A DNA stretch of 18,239 nt from positions 1 through 18,239 of the forward strand of contig JANWKK010000151.1 in the NCBI GenBank assembly GCA_025451425.1, in the 5' to 3' direction. The notes under the pieces were generated by a model that saw only the letters and a list, made by a program, of their open reading frames with translations, was not told the origin of the DNA and did not search any database. Positions 6,482 to 13,616 of the stretch are shown here, in pieces; within the stretch, counting starts at the first letter, position 1; each line of letters opens with the position of its first letter. This DNA is from Gemmatimonadaceae bacterium. GTDB taxonomy: Bacteria; Gemmatimonadota; Gemmatimonadetes; Gemmatimonadales; Gemmatimonadaceae. The translations under genes and the position numbers were made by a program.

Positions 6482-8203
6482 ATGCTTCGATTCGTTTTCG
6501 GCGGCCGCGGTGCCGCGTTGGTGTTGCTCGCCATCGCGGCGGGCGTCGCGTCTGCACAAACGCCGGCTCCGCCACGGCCGTTGAGCATGGCGCGACGTTC
6601 GCCGGTGTATGCGCCGCACGGAGTCGCCGCGACCAGTCAGCCGCTCGCGACGGAAGCGGCGCTCTCTGTTCTGCAGCACGGCGGGAACGCCATCGACGCC
6701 GCGGTGACGGCGGCCGCCGTGCTCTCGGTCGTCGAGCCGATGATGACGGGCATCGGCGGCGATATGTTCGCGATCGTGTGGTCGGCGAAGGAGAAGAAAC
6801 TCGTCGCGCTCAACGCAAGCGGACGCGCGGGGGCGCTGATGACGCGCGAGGAGCTGCTGCGCCGCGGTCGGACGCACATCGTTGGCCGAAGCGCGGAGTC
6901 GATCACGGTGCCGGGAGCGCTCGCGGGATGGCAGGCGTTGCTCTCGCGTTACGGCACGATCTCGCTCGCGAAAGCGGTTCAGCCGGCGATTCGTTATGCC
7001 GACGAAGGATTTCCGGTTACGCCAGTCATCTCGGAAGACTGGCAGGGCGCGGCGGACGTGCTCCAGCGGGACGATGGTGCGCGGGCCACCTTTTTGATCC
7101 CCGACGGTGCGGGCCGACGGCCGCCGCGAGGGGGAGATTGGTTTCGGAATCCCGACTACGCCCAAACGTTGCGCGCGATCGCGAAAGGAGGAACGCGCGC
7201 TTTTTACGATGGCCCGTTAGGCGAGAAGCTCGTCGCGCGCGTGCACGAGCTTGGCGGCTTTCTCACGATGGACGATCTTCGCAAGAACGAGCCGACGTGG
7301 GTGACGCCGATCTCCGTCGACTTCAAGGGTTATCGGATCTGGGAGCTGCCGCCCAACAACCAGGGCATCGCGACACTCGAGATGCTCAAGATGCTCGAGC
7401 CGTACGATCTGCCGGCGCTCGGCCACAACTCGAGCGCCTACCTGCATCTTCTCATCGAGGCGAAGAAGCTGGCGTACGCTGATCTCGCGCGGTACGTCGG
7501 CGACGCCGATCATCTGACGGTGCCGCCGAGCTATCTGTTATCGGACAAGTTCATCGCCGAGCGACGGAGCCACATCGATCCGAAGCATGCGGCGACGCAC
7601 GCTGACCCCGGGCCGGCGCTGACGTCGAGCGAAACGATCTATCTCACCGTCGCGGACAGCGCCGGGAATATGGTGTCGTTCATCAATAGCTTGTTCGACG
7701 AGTTCGGATCAGGCGTTGTGGTGCCGGGGATGGGATTCGCCCTGCAGGATCGCGGCGCCGGCTTCACGCTCGAACCGGGGCTCCCGAATACCGTCGCGCC
7801 GGGCAAGCGGCCATTCCATACGCTGATCCCCGGTTTCGTGACGAAGCCGTCGGCAAACCCGCAGCCCGACGGCCGCGGAGACGAGCCGTGGATGAGCTTC
7901 GGTCTGATGGGCGGCGCGATGCAGGCGCAAGGGCATGTTCAGTTCTTGCTCAACTTGCTCGTCTTCGGCATGGATGTCCAGCAGTCGATGGACGCGGCGC
8001 GGTTCCGTCATACCGAAGGAACGCACGTGCTGCTCGAAGCGCCGATTACCGACAGCGTTCGCACGGCGCTTACCGCTCTTGGTCACGAGATCATCCCGAT
8101 ACATGGTCTGCAGTTCGGCGGCAGTCAGGCGATCATCAAGCTGCCGCGCGGCTACATGGCCGGGTCGGATCCGAGGAAGGATGGGTACGCGGCGGGATAC
8201 TGA
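6482..8203 (+). CDS. Exported gamma-glutamyltransferase family protein
   Basis: The 573-residue product begins with a Sec signal (hydrophobic core AALVLLAIAAGVASA, cut near AQTP). GGT features follow: ATSQPLATEAALSVLQHGGN, AIDAAVTAAAVLSVVEP, GIGGDMFAIVW, and NASGRAG with Arg115 at the usual glutamate-binding arginine. The predicted self-processing nucleophile is Thr385 in SETIYLTVAD, aligned with TTHYSVVD of the E. coli enzyme. The usual Ser-Ser pair after the arginine-proline motif is replaced: KRPFHTLIPG has His446-Thr447. This variant is common in less-studied GGT-like branches, so the true substrate may not be glutathione. It probably acts in the periplasm as a self-cleaved heterodimer. 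No Shine-Dalgarno sequence is obvious before the ATG. Confidence 0.9.
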   Translation: MLRFVFGGRGAALVLLAIAAGVASAQTPAPPRPLSMARRSPVYAPHGVAATSQPLATEAALSVLQHGGNAIDAAVTAAAVLSVVEPMMTGIGGDMFAIVWSAKEKKLVALNASGRAGALMTREELLRRGRTHIVGRSAESITVPGALAGWQALLSRYGTISLAKAVQPAIRYADEGFPVTPVISEDWQGAADVLQRDDGARATFLIPDGAGRRPPRGGDWFRNPDYAQTLRAIAKGGTRAFYDGPLGEKLVARVHELGGFLTMDDLRKNEPTWVTPISVDFKGYRIWELPPNNQGIATLEMLKMLEPYDLPALGHNSSAYLHLLIEAKKLAYADLARYVGDADHLTVPPSYLLSDKFIAERRSHIDPKHAATHADPGPALTSSETIYLTVADSAGNMVSFINSLFDEFGSGVVVPGMGFALQDRGAGFTLEPGLPNTVAPGKRPFHTLIPGFVTKPSANPQPDGRGDEPWMSFGLMGGAMQAQGHVQFLLNLLVFGMDVQQSMDAARFRHTEGTHVLLEAPITDSVRTALTALGHEIIPIHGLQFGGSQAIIKLPRGYMAGSDPRKDGYAAGY

Positions 8204-8215
8204 TCAACACGTAGC

Positions 8216-8267
8216 ACCTAACGACGCGCCCTCGCCCCTACGCCCCCAGACCCTAGCCCCTCCACTC
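8216..8267 (+). other. C-rich intergenic leader with CCCTA-type repeats
   Basis: The gap before the DUF485 gene is mostly pyrimidine and contains several imperfect copies of a CCCCTA-like unit (8231-8260), such as CGCCCCTACGCCCCCA and GACCCTAGCCCC. It has no purine-rich ribosome binding site. It also carries one CCTAACG heptamer at 8217-8223. Confidence 0.5.
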
Positions 8268-8582
8268 ATGAGCCCATCCAGTTCAGTCGAGGCCGACGAG
8301 CGCCTCCATGCGCTCGCAGCGCAGCGTTGGCGCATTGCGCTGACGCTCACCGTGGTGATGATCGTTCTGTACTTCGGGTTCATCATTCTCATCGCGTACG
8401 GCCGATCGGTGCTCGCGGTCCTTCTGACGCCGGGACTCACGGTCGGCATCCTCCTCGGCGCCCTCGTGATCGTGGTTTCGTGGCTGCTCACCTACTGGTA
8501 CGTGCACTGGGCCAACACGCGATACGACGTTGCACTCCGTGAGCTACAAAAAACGTCGAGCGGCGCGGGAGCGATTCGATGA
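8268..8582 (+). CDS. DUF485 membrane protein (YjcH-like partner of ActP)
   Basis: The 104-residue product has two predicted membrane helices, about residues 24-45 (IALTLTVVMIVLYFGFIILI) and 58-82 (LTVGILLGALVIVVSWLLTY), joined by a short loop. This is the layout of the DUF485 family. Such genes sit directly before actP in many bacteria, as yjcH does in E. coli, and here the stop overlaps the symporter start as ATGA. The protein is thought to accompany acetate uptake, but its exact job is unknown. The ATG at 8268 is chosen because it gives the normal short cytoplasmic N-terminus; no Shine-Dalgarno sequence precedes it, so initiation may be unusual. Confidence 0.88.
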   Translation: MSPSSSVEADERLHALAAQRWRIALTLTVVMIVLYFGFIILIAYGRSVLAVLLTPGLTVGILLGALVIVVSWLLTYWYVHWANTRYDVALRELQKTSSGAGAIR

Positions 8583-10117
8583 ATACAAGCGCGATCGGAC
8601 AGCCCAACGCCGTAGCGATTGGCTTCTTCATTCTCTTCATCATCATCACGCTCGTCATCACGTACTGGGCGGCGCGCCGCACGCGGACGACGGAGCAGTT
8701 CTACGCGGCGGGGCGAACGATCAGTCCGGGCCAAAACGGCTTCGCACTCGCCGGCGATTATATGAGTGCGGCGTCCTTCCTTGGGATTGCGGGACTCGTG
8801 TCGACGACAGGCTTCGATGGCTTGATCTACTCCACGGGTTGGCTCGTCGGCTGGCCGGTCGTCTTGTTCCTCATCGCCGAGCCACTGCGGAATCTCGGGA
8901 AATACACATTTGCTGATGTCGTTGCCTTGCGACTGAAGCAGACGCCGGTGCGCATTGCCGCCGCTGTGGGTACGCTTGCGACGGTGATTCTCTATCTCAT
9001 CGCGCAGATGGTCGGCGCGGGCGGCCTGATCAAACTGATGTTCGGTCTCTCGTATGAGACGGCGATCGTGATCGTCGGTGTCGCCATGATCGCCTATGTG
9101 CTGTTCGGCGGTATGCTCGCGACGACGTGGGTGCAGATCGTGAAGGCAGCGTTGCTCCTGTGCGGCGCCTTTCTGCTCGCGATGCTCGTGCTCGCTCGCT
9201 TCCACTTCAACCCGGCGGCGCTCTTCGCAGCCGCGGCGACAAAGTACGGCGCCGGCGTGCTCAATCCCGGCAAGCTCGTCTCGAATCCGCTCGATACGAT
9301 CTCGCTCGGAATGGCGCTGATGTTCGGCACCGCGGGCTTGCCGCACATCTTGATGCGTTTCTACACGGTACCTGACGCACGCGCCGCTCGCACCTACGTT
9401 TTTTACGCCACCGGATTGATCGGCTTCTTCTACCTACTCACTTTCGTGCTCGGCTTCGGCGCGATGGTGTTCGTCGGTCCCGACGCGATCAAAGCGGTCG
9501 ACAAGGGCGGTAACATGGCCGCGCCGCTCCTTGCCCAGTTTCTAGGCGGCACGCCGTTCCTTGGATTCATCGCCGCGGTGGCGTTCGCGACAATTCTGGC
9601 GGTGGTCGCAGGGCTCACACTCTCCGGCGCGGCCGCGCTCTCGCATGTTTTGTGGGTGTACGCGATGCATCGCGGCGAGGCGGATTCGCGCGAAGAGCTC
9701 CGCGTCGCGCGTGGCGCGACGGTCTTGTTGGGAATTATCGCGATCGTACTCGGCATCACTTTTAAGGGCCAAAACGTCGCTTATATGGTGTCGTTAGCGT
9801 TTGCGATCGCGGCGAGCGGCAACTTTCCGGCACTATTGATGTCCATCTTCTGGCGCCGTTTCACGACGGCGGGCGCAGTGACGAGCATGTTGTTCGGGAC
9901 GCTTGCGACGCTGCTGCTGATCTACCTCTCGCCGACGATTCAGGTCGATATCCTGAAGCACACCACGGCGTGGTTCCCACTCAAGAATCCGGCGTTGCTG
10001 ACGAGTCCTTTGTCGTTCATCGTCGGGATCGTAGTATCGCTTCTCGGCGCGCGCGCACCGGCTGACGATCGGGCGCATCATCGGAGGATGCATCTGGGGG
10101 AGATTTCGGCTGACTGA
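8579..10117 (+). CDS. actP: ActP-like cation/acetate symporter (sodium:solute symporter family)
   Basis: This 512-residue protein is a multi-spanning sodium:solute symporter. Its first helix is near residues 14-30. It is followed by the family signature RRTRTTEQFYAAGRTISPGQ and GDYMSAASFLGIAGL, and later LGMALMFGTAGLPHILMRFY, which carries the conserved GLPHILMRF of ActP proteins. About 13 helices are expected. It should import acetate or related short monocarboxylates with Na+. Translation is coupled to the DUF485 gene by an ATGA overlap. It is somewhat shorter than E. coli ActP (549), with the difference in loops and the C-terminal tail. Substrate is inferred from family and partner. Confidence 0.93.
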   Translation: MNTSAIGQPNAVAIGFFILFIIITLVITYWAARRTRTTEQFYAAGRTISPGQNGFALAGDYMSAASFLGIAGLVSTTGFDGLIYSTGWLVGWPVVLFLIAEPLRNLGKYTFADVVALRLKQTPVRIAAAVGTLATVILYLIAQMVGAGGLIKLMFGLSYETAIVIVGVAMIAYVLFGGMLATTWVQIVKAALLLCGAFLLAMLVLARFHFNPAALFAAAATKYGAGVLNPGKLVSNPLDTISLGMALMFGTAGLPHILMRFYTVPDARAARTYVFYATGLIGFFYLLTFVLGFGAMVFVGPDAIKAVDKGGNMAAPLLAQFLGGTPFLGFIAAVAFATILAVVAGLTLSGAAALSHVLWVYAMHRGEADSREELRVARGATVLLGIIAIVLGITFKGQNVAYMVSLAFAIAASGNFPALLMSIFWRRFTTAGAVTSMLFGTLATLLLIYLSPTIQVDILKHTTAWFPLKNPALLTSPLSFIVGIVVSLLGARAPADDRAHHRRMHLGEISAD

Positions 10118-10125
10118 TGACTAGA

Positions 10126-10160
10126 GGGCTTTTGGGGTGACGGCTGAGGTCCCCAAGCCC
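10126..10160 (+). terminator. Hairpin after the symporter gene (possible terminator)
   Basis: GGGCTT (10126-10131) pairs with AAGCCC (10155-10160), and GGGG (10134-10137) with CCCC (10151-10154), leaving a two-base bulge and a 13-base loop. It lies nine bases after the actP stop. The sequence after it, AGAGTTAAAGG, lacks a T run, so termination would be weak or of another type. Confidence 0.4.
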
Positions 10161-10249
10161 AGAGTTAAAGGATTCGTCAGGGATCTCGGATGAGAACCCA
10201 GGTGCCTCCCTTCGCGGCGGTCCGGGAGCCATATTACCGGCCCCGCGTG

Positions 10250-10271
10250 GTCCGTCGGCGGAGCGACGGAC
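10250..10271 (+). other. Perfect hairpin in the 5' region of the concanavalin-like gene
   Basis: GTCCGTCG (10250-10257) and CGACGGAC (10264-10271) form eight base pairs with a six-base loop, extended by CCGC/GCGG across a bulge. It sits about 45 bases before the start codon at 10317, within a 200-base gap, and may be a leader structure. I recognise no known riboswitch class here. Confidence 0.45.
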
Positions 10272-10303
10272 GCGGTCCCACCCCGAAGATCGAATGCACT
10301 CTC

Positions 10304-10310
10304 AGGAGGA
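10304..10310 (+). promoter_or_regulatory. Ribosome binding site of the 228-residue exported protein
   Basis: AGGAGGA lies six bases before the ATG at 10317, an ideal site suggesting strong translation of the secreted protein. Confidence 0.75.
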
Positions 10311-10316
10311 GTAGAT

Positions 10317-11003
10317 ATGCGTAACACGATTCTCACGCTCGCTCTCGTCGCCGCGGCTGCGCCGCTCGGCGCGCAGGCGGCCCAGCAGGCGGCGAAGGAC
10401 AACGATCCGACGCACAAGGTCGCGGGCGGGATCAGCGCGGCGGGCTGGATGGGTCGCCTTGACCCTCAAGCCGAGCGACGGGGGATGAAGCTTGATGACG
10501 CGAAGTTTGCGTCGATGGGCAGCGGTTATCATGTCACCTCGGGCCCGGCGGCGATCTACTGGAATCCGAAGGACGCGGCGAAGGGGAACTACACGGTGAG
10601 CGCGTCGTTCACGCAGACGAAGGCGCCGATGCATCCCGAGGCGTATGGCTTGTTCATCGGTGGGTCAAACCTGAACGATTCCACGCAGAGCTACGTGTAC
10701 TTCGAGACGCGCGGCGATGGTAAGTATCTCATCAACCATCGCGCCGGCAACGACGTGCACAAGATCGTCGATTGGACGGAGACCGACGCGACGAACAAAC
10801 AGGATGCCGCCGGCAAATCGACGAACGAGCTCGCGATCCGTGTGCGCGCCGATTCGGTCGATTTCCTCGCGAACGGCAAGGTCGTGAAGGCGTTCTCGAA
10901 AGCCGAAATGCACAACTTCGCCGCCGAGGGACAGACGGGTATCCGCGTGAACCACAACCTCGACGTGCACGTTGACAAGTTCGAGGTAAAGCACGGCAAG
11001 TAA
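10317..11003 (+). CDS. Secreted protein with probable concanavalin-like (DUF1080/LamG-type) fold
   Basis: The 228-residue product has a Sec signal (NTILTLALVAAAAPLGAQA, cut near residues 19-22). The mature part looks all-beta: AIYWNPKDAAKGNYTVSASF, EAYGLFIGGSNL, SYVYFETRGDGKYLI, NELAIRVRADSVDFLANGK, and EGQTGIRVNHNLDVHVDKF. This pattern, an opening strand pair with an external ligand face and a closing strand that ends in a valine-rich DKFEV, resembles the concanavalin-like lectin/glucanase fold seen in 3-keto-glycoside hydrolase and LamG-type domains. No catalytic residues can be named. It has a strong ribosome binding site and its own terminator, so it is probably a single-gene transcript. 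It may bind or recognise a glycan in the periplasm or outside; that is a guess from fold. Confidence 0.75.
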   Translation: MRNTILTLALVAAAAPLGAQAAQQAAKDNDPTHKVAGGISAAGWMGRLDPQAERRGMKLDDAKFASMGSGYHVTSGPAAIYWNPKDAAKGNYTVSASFTQTKAPMHPEAYGLFIGGSNLNDSTQSYVYFETRGDGKYLINHRAGNDVHKIVDWTETDATNKQDAAGKSTNELAIRVRADSVDFLANGKVVKAFSKAEMHNFAAEGQTGIRVNHNLDVHVDKFEVKHGK

Positions 11004-11040
11004 GGCAGGACGTTAGGAACGCGGACAATCGAGCCGATCG

Positions 11041-11082
11041 AACGGGGCGCGCTGCCATCGGGCAGCGCGCCCCCGTTTTGTT
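11041..11082 (+). terminator. Rho-independent terminator
   Basis: GGGGCGCGCTGCC (11044-11056) pairs with GGCAGCGCGCCCC (11061-11073) around the loop ATCG, and the stem continues past one bulged C by AAC/GTT. TTTT with further T residues follows (11076-11082). It cleanly ends the transcript of the preceding secreted-protein gene and isolates the TPR/protease operon. Confidence 0.9.
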
Positions 11083-11094
11083 ACAACCTTGCGC

Positions 11095-11122
11095 TTGAAA
11101 AGTTTTTGAAACAGAGTAGCAC
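11095..11122 (+). promoter_or_regulatory. Possible promoter of the TPR/protease operon
   Basis: Directly after the terminator is a locally AT-rich stretch containing TTGAAA (11095-11100), a good -35 match, and TAGCAC (11117-11122) after 16 bases, a poor -10 match. Position and composition favour a promoter; the -10 assignment is weak. Confidence 0.35.
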
Positions 11123-11157
11123 CGCTTGGCCCCCCACCCGTTAAGCGGAGGACGCAG

Positions 11158-12372
11158 ATGCTCCGATCGTCGATCAAGTTCGCATTCGTGATTGCGCTCT
11201 TGGCTGGCAGCCAGGTGGCGTTCGCGCAGAAGAAGAACGAACCAAAGCGTCCGAAGCTCCCGGCGGGCGTCGACACCAACAACGCGCAGGTCTACACCGA
11301 CTTGGGCCTCGAGAATCTCGAGCGTGATCCCGACAAGGCCGCCGATGCGTTCTACTGGGCGGCGCGCATCAATCCGACATCAGCAGATGCGTATTATGCG
11401 CGTCGTTGCGCCTTGCTGCTTGCGGACACGTATCGATTCCAACGGTATATGGCCGACGATCGCCGGACGATCGAGTCGGATGATATCAAGCGCATCGATT
11501 CGCTGTACCTGTTCGCGCTGACGATCAATCCCTTCCTCTATCGCAAGCTCGACGTTCGCCTCTTTCACGCATTTGTCAGCAACATTTCCGAGGAGTATGC
11601 GCGCGCAAACCGTGATGTGAGCGCCGGAGAGGTGCAGTACTTTCTCGAACGTCAGATGGCACAGTGGCCGGCAGGTTTTCGCGCAAGCCAAGCCTACGGC
11701 GAGGGCCGCTTCGAAGACGCGCTGAGTCTCTACGCTGAGGCGATCAAGCACGCTCGCTCCAAGTGGTATTACCGCATTGAGCGCGGCCGCCTCTTCTTCC
11801 AACTCAACCAGGCCGATAGCGCGCTGGCCGAGCTGACGCAGGCGCTCGACGAGGTTCGAAAGGCGGACAAGAAAGACCTGGTGTACGTGTATGACTCCAA
11901 GGCGCTGCTGGAACACAGTATCGGTCTCGTGCAGCAGCGGCTCGGCAACGCCGCGGCGGCCAAGGAGGCTTTCGGACAGGCGCTGCAGGAGGATCTCTCG
12001 TATTTCCCGGCGCACATCCAGTTGGGATTCGCCGCGCTCGAGGCGAAGGACACGACAACGGCGCTCAGTGAAATGGACCTTGCCGTGCAGATCCGTGGCG
12101 ATGATCCCTCACTTCGCTACATCTACGGCTATGCCCTCGCGTCGTCCGGCAAGTTCAAAGATGCTGAAGTCCAGCTGCGCAAGGCGATCGAGCTCGATCC
12201 CATTTTCGCACCGCCGTATTTCGTCCTCGGTCAGGTGCTCGACGGCGAAGGGAAGGGCAGCGACGGGCTGCCGCAGTATCAGGCTTTTCTCGCCCGCGCG
12301 AGCCAGCAGGATCTGCGACGAAAGGACGCCGAGGAACGCGTGCGAGAGCTAGCTACCAAGGGCGGTGAGTGA
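11158..12372 (+). CDS. Exported TPR protein, first of a tandem pair
   Basis: The 404-residue product has a Sec signal (KFAFVIALLAGSQVAFAQ, no lipobox cysteine) and a basic, proline-rich linker NEPKRPKLPAG. TPR-type helix pairs follow: QVYTDLGLENLERDPDKAAD, then SQAYGEGRFEDALSLYAEAI, then ERGRLFFQLNQADSALAELT, then QQRLGNAAAAKEAFGQAL, HIQLGFAALEAKDTTTALSE and LASSGKFKDAEVQLRKAIEL. A conserved non-TPR block around IKRIDSLYLFALTINPF interrupts the array. TPR arrays bind other proteins; here the likely site is the periplasm. The ATG has GGAGGA five to six bases upstream. The next gene is a paralog (about 60% identical by eye), and the third gene is an exported protease, so this may be a protease adaptor; that is inference. 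Confidence 0.85.
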   Translation: MLRSSIKFAFVIALLAGSQVAFAQKKNEPKRPKLPAGVDTNNAQVYTDLGLENLERDPDKAADAFYWAARINPTSADAYYARRCALLLADTYRFQRYMADDRRTIESDDIKRIDSLYLFALTINPFLYRKLDVRLFHAFVSNISEEYARANRDVSAGEVQYFLERQMAQWPAGFRASQAYGEGRFEDALSLYAEAIKHARSKWYYRIERGRLFFQLNQADSALAELTQALDEVRKADKKDLVYVYDSKALLEHSIGLVQQRLGNAAAAKEAFGQALQEDLSYFPAHIQLGFAALEAKDTTTALSEMDLAVQIRGDDPSLRYIYGYALASSGKFKDAEVQLRKAIELDPIFAPPYFVLGQVLDGEGKGSDGLPQYQAFLARASQQDLRRKDAEERVRELATKGGE

Positions 12373-12377
12373 GGTAC

Positions 12378-13616
12378 ATGCCTAACGGCACCCCGGCACG
12401 AACTGCAATGGTGTCGTCGCGGTCATTGTCGGTCGTCGTCCTTATGACCGCGGCGCACATTGCGCTCGCACAAGCGAAAAACGAGCCCAAGCGGCCGCGA
12501 CTTCCCGCGGACGCCGACACGAACAACGCGCGAACGTACTACGACTACGGGCTCGCGAAGCTCGAGCGTGATCCCGCGGAGGCTGCCGACGCCTTCTATT
12601 GGGCCGTGCGCATCAATCCCACGGTCCCTGATGCCTACTACGCGCGTCGCACCGCGCTGCTCCTTATCGACAAGAATCGCTTCCAGCAGTACATGGAAGA
12701 CGATCGTCGTACGCTCCAGTCCGACGAGATCAAGCGCATCGATTCGCTCTACTATTATGCGCTGACGATCAATCCGTTCATGTACCGGGGACTCGACGCG
12801 TTGCTCTTTCGCAGCTACCTGAACGGCTTCGCCGACGAGTACATGCGGCAGAACAACGTCAATGTCCAGTACGCGATCAATGTGTGGCTCACGCGCATGC
12901 CGCCCGCGCTCAAGGCGCGGCGCGCGTACGGTGAAGGCAACTTCAACGATGCCCTGAAGTACTACGCCGACGCGATCAAAGACGCGCGCTTCAAAGCCGA
13001 TCTTCGAGCGGAACGCGGTCGGCTGTTCTTTGAAGTGCGCCAGCCGGACAGCGCATTGACGGAGCTGACTCAATCACTGGACGAGCTGAGAAAAGCCGAC
13101 AAGAGGGAACTTGTATATGCGTACGAGTCCAAGGCCCTGCTCGAGCACAGCCTCGCCCTGGTGCAACAGAGTCTCGGCAACGCCGCGGCGGCAAAGGAAG
13201 CATTCGCACGGGCCCTCGAGGAGGACCTCGCGTACTTTCCGGCGCACGTGCAGCTTGCCAATCTTGCGATGGCGGCGAAGGACACGGCGACGGCGCTGAG
13301 CGAGATGGAGCTCGCCGTCCAGATCCGCCCCAATGATCCAACGCTGCGCTTCGCGTACGGCTACAGCTTGATCACATCCGCGAAGTTCGACGAAGCCGAG
13401 GCGCAGTTTCGTAAGGCGATCGAGGTCGATCCCGTTTACGCGTCACCATATTTCATGCTCGCTTTGGTGCTCGATTCCCAAGGCAAGGCACCCGAAGCGC
13501 TCGCGTCGTATCGGGCATTTTTGGCCCGCGCCAGCCAAACGGATCCGAGGCGCAAGGAAGCGGAAGACCACGTGCGTGAGTTAGCCATCAAGGATGCTGG
13601 AGAGTTCGATGCCTAA
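12378..13616 (+). CDS. Exported TPR protein, second of a tandem pair
   Basis: The 412-residue product is a tandem paralog of the gene before. Identical or near-identical blocks include KNEPKRP, AADAFYWA, YARR, IKRIDSLY, ALTINPF, AYGEG, ERGRLFF, KALLEHS, GNAAAAKEAF and YRAFLARASQ. The signal peptide core is SLSVVVLMTAAHIALAQ with no lipobox. The middle segment (after ALTINPFMYRGLD) is the most divergent and three residues shorter, so binding specificity may differ there. Three starts are possible: GTG at 12369 overlapping the previous TGA, ATG at 12378, and ATG at 12408, which gives the most compact signal peptide. I chose 12378 for its GGTGA about nine bases upstream. The end overlaps the protease gene by eight bases, indicating co-translation. 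Confidence 0.83.
   Translation: MPNGTPARTAMVSSRSLSVVVLMTAAHIALAQAKNEPKRPRLPADADTNNARTYYDYGLAKLERDPAEAADAFYWAVRINPTVPDAYYARRTALLLIDKNRFQQYMEDDRRTLQSDEIKRIDSLYYYALTINPFMYRGLDALLFRSYLNGFADEYMRQNNVNVQYAINVWLTRMPPALKARRAYGEGNFNDALKYYADAIKDARFKADLRAERGRLFFEVRQPDSALTELTQSLDELRKADKRELVYAYESKALLEHSLALVQQSLGNAAAAKEAFARALEEDLAYFPAHVQLANLAMAAKDTATALSEMELAVQIRPNDPTLRFAYGYSLITSAKFDEAEAQFRKAIEVDPVYASPYFMLALVLDSQGKAPEALASYRAFLARASQTDPRRKEAEDHVRELAIKDAGEFDA
13599..13604 (+). promoter_or_regulatory. Ribosome binding site of the S41 protease gene
   Basis: GGAGAG lies four to six bases before the ATG at 13609, inside the end of the preceding gene. It favours that start over the in-frame ATG at 13594, and the resulting protein opens with a cleaner signal peptide. 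Confidence 0.65.

Noticed and set aside
6377..7165. Minus-strand open frame of 262 codons opposite the GGT start
   Set aside because: Arg/His-rich shadow overlapping two well-supported genes on the other strand.
8492..9346. Long minus-strand open frame of 284 codons opposite the symporter gene
   Set aside because: Its translation is dominated by Arg, His, Glu and Asp, with no recognisable motif, and it lies opposite a clear ActP family gene; it is a GC-rich shadow.
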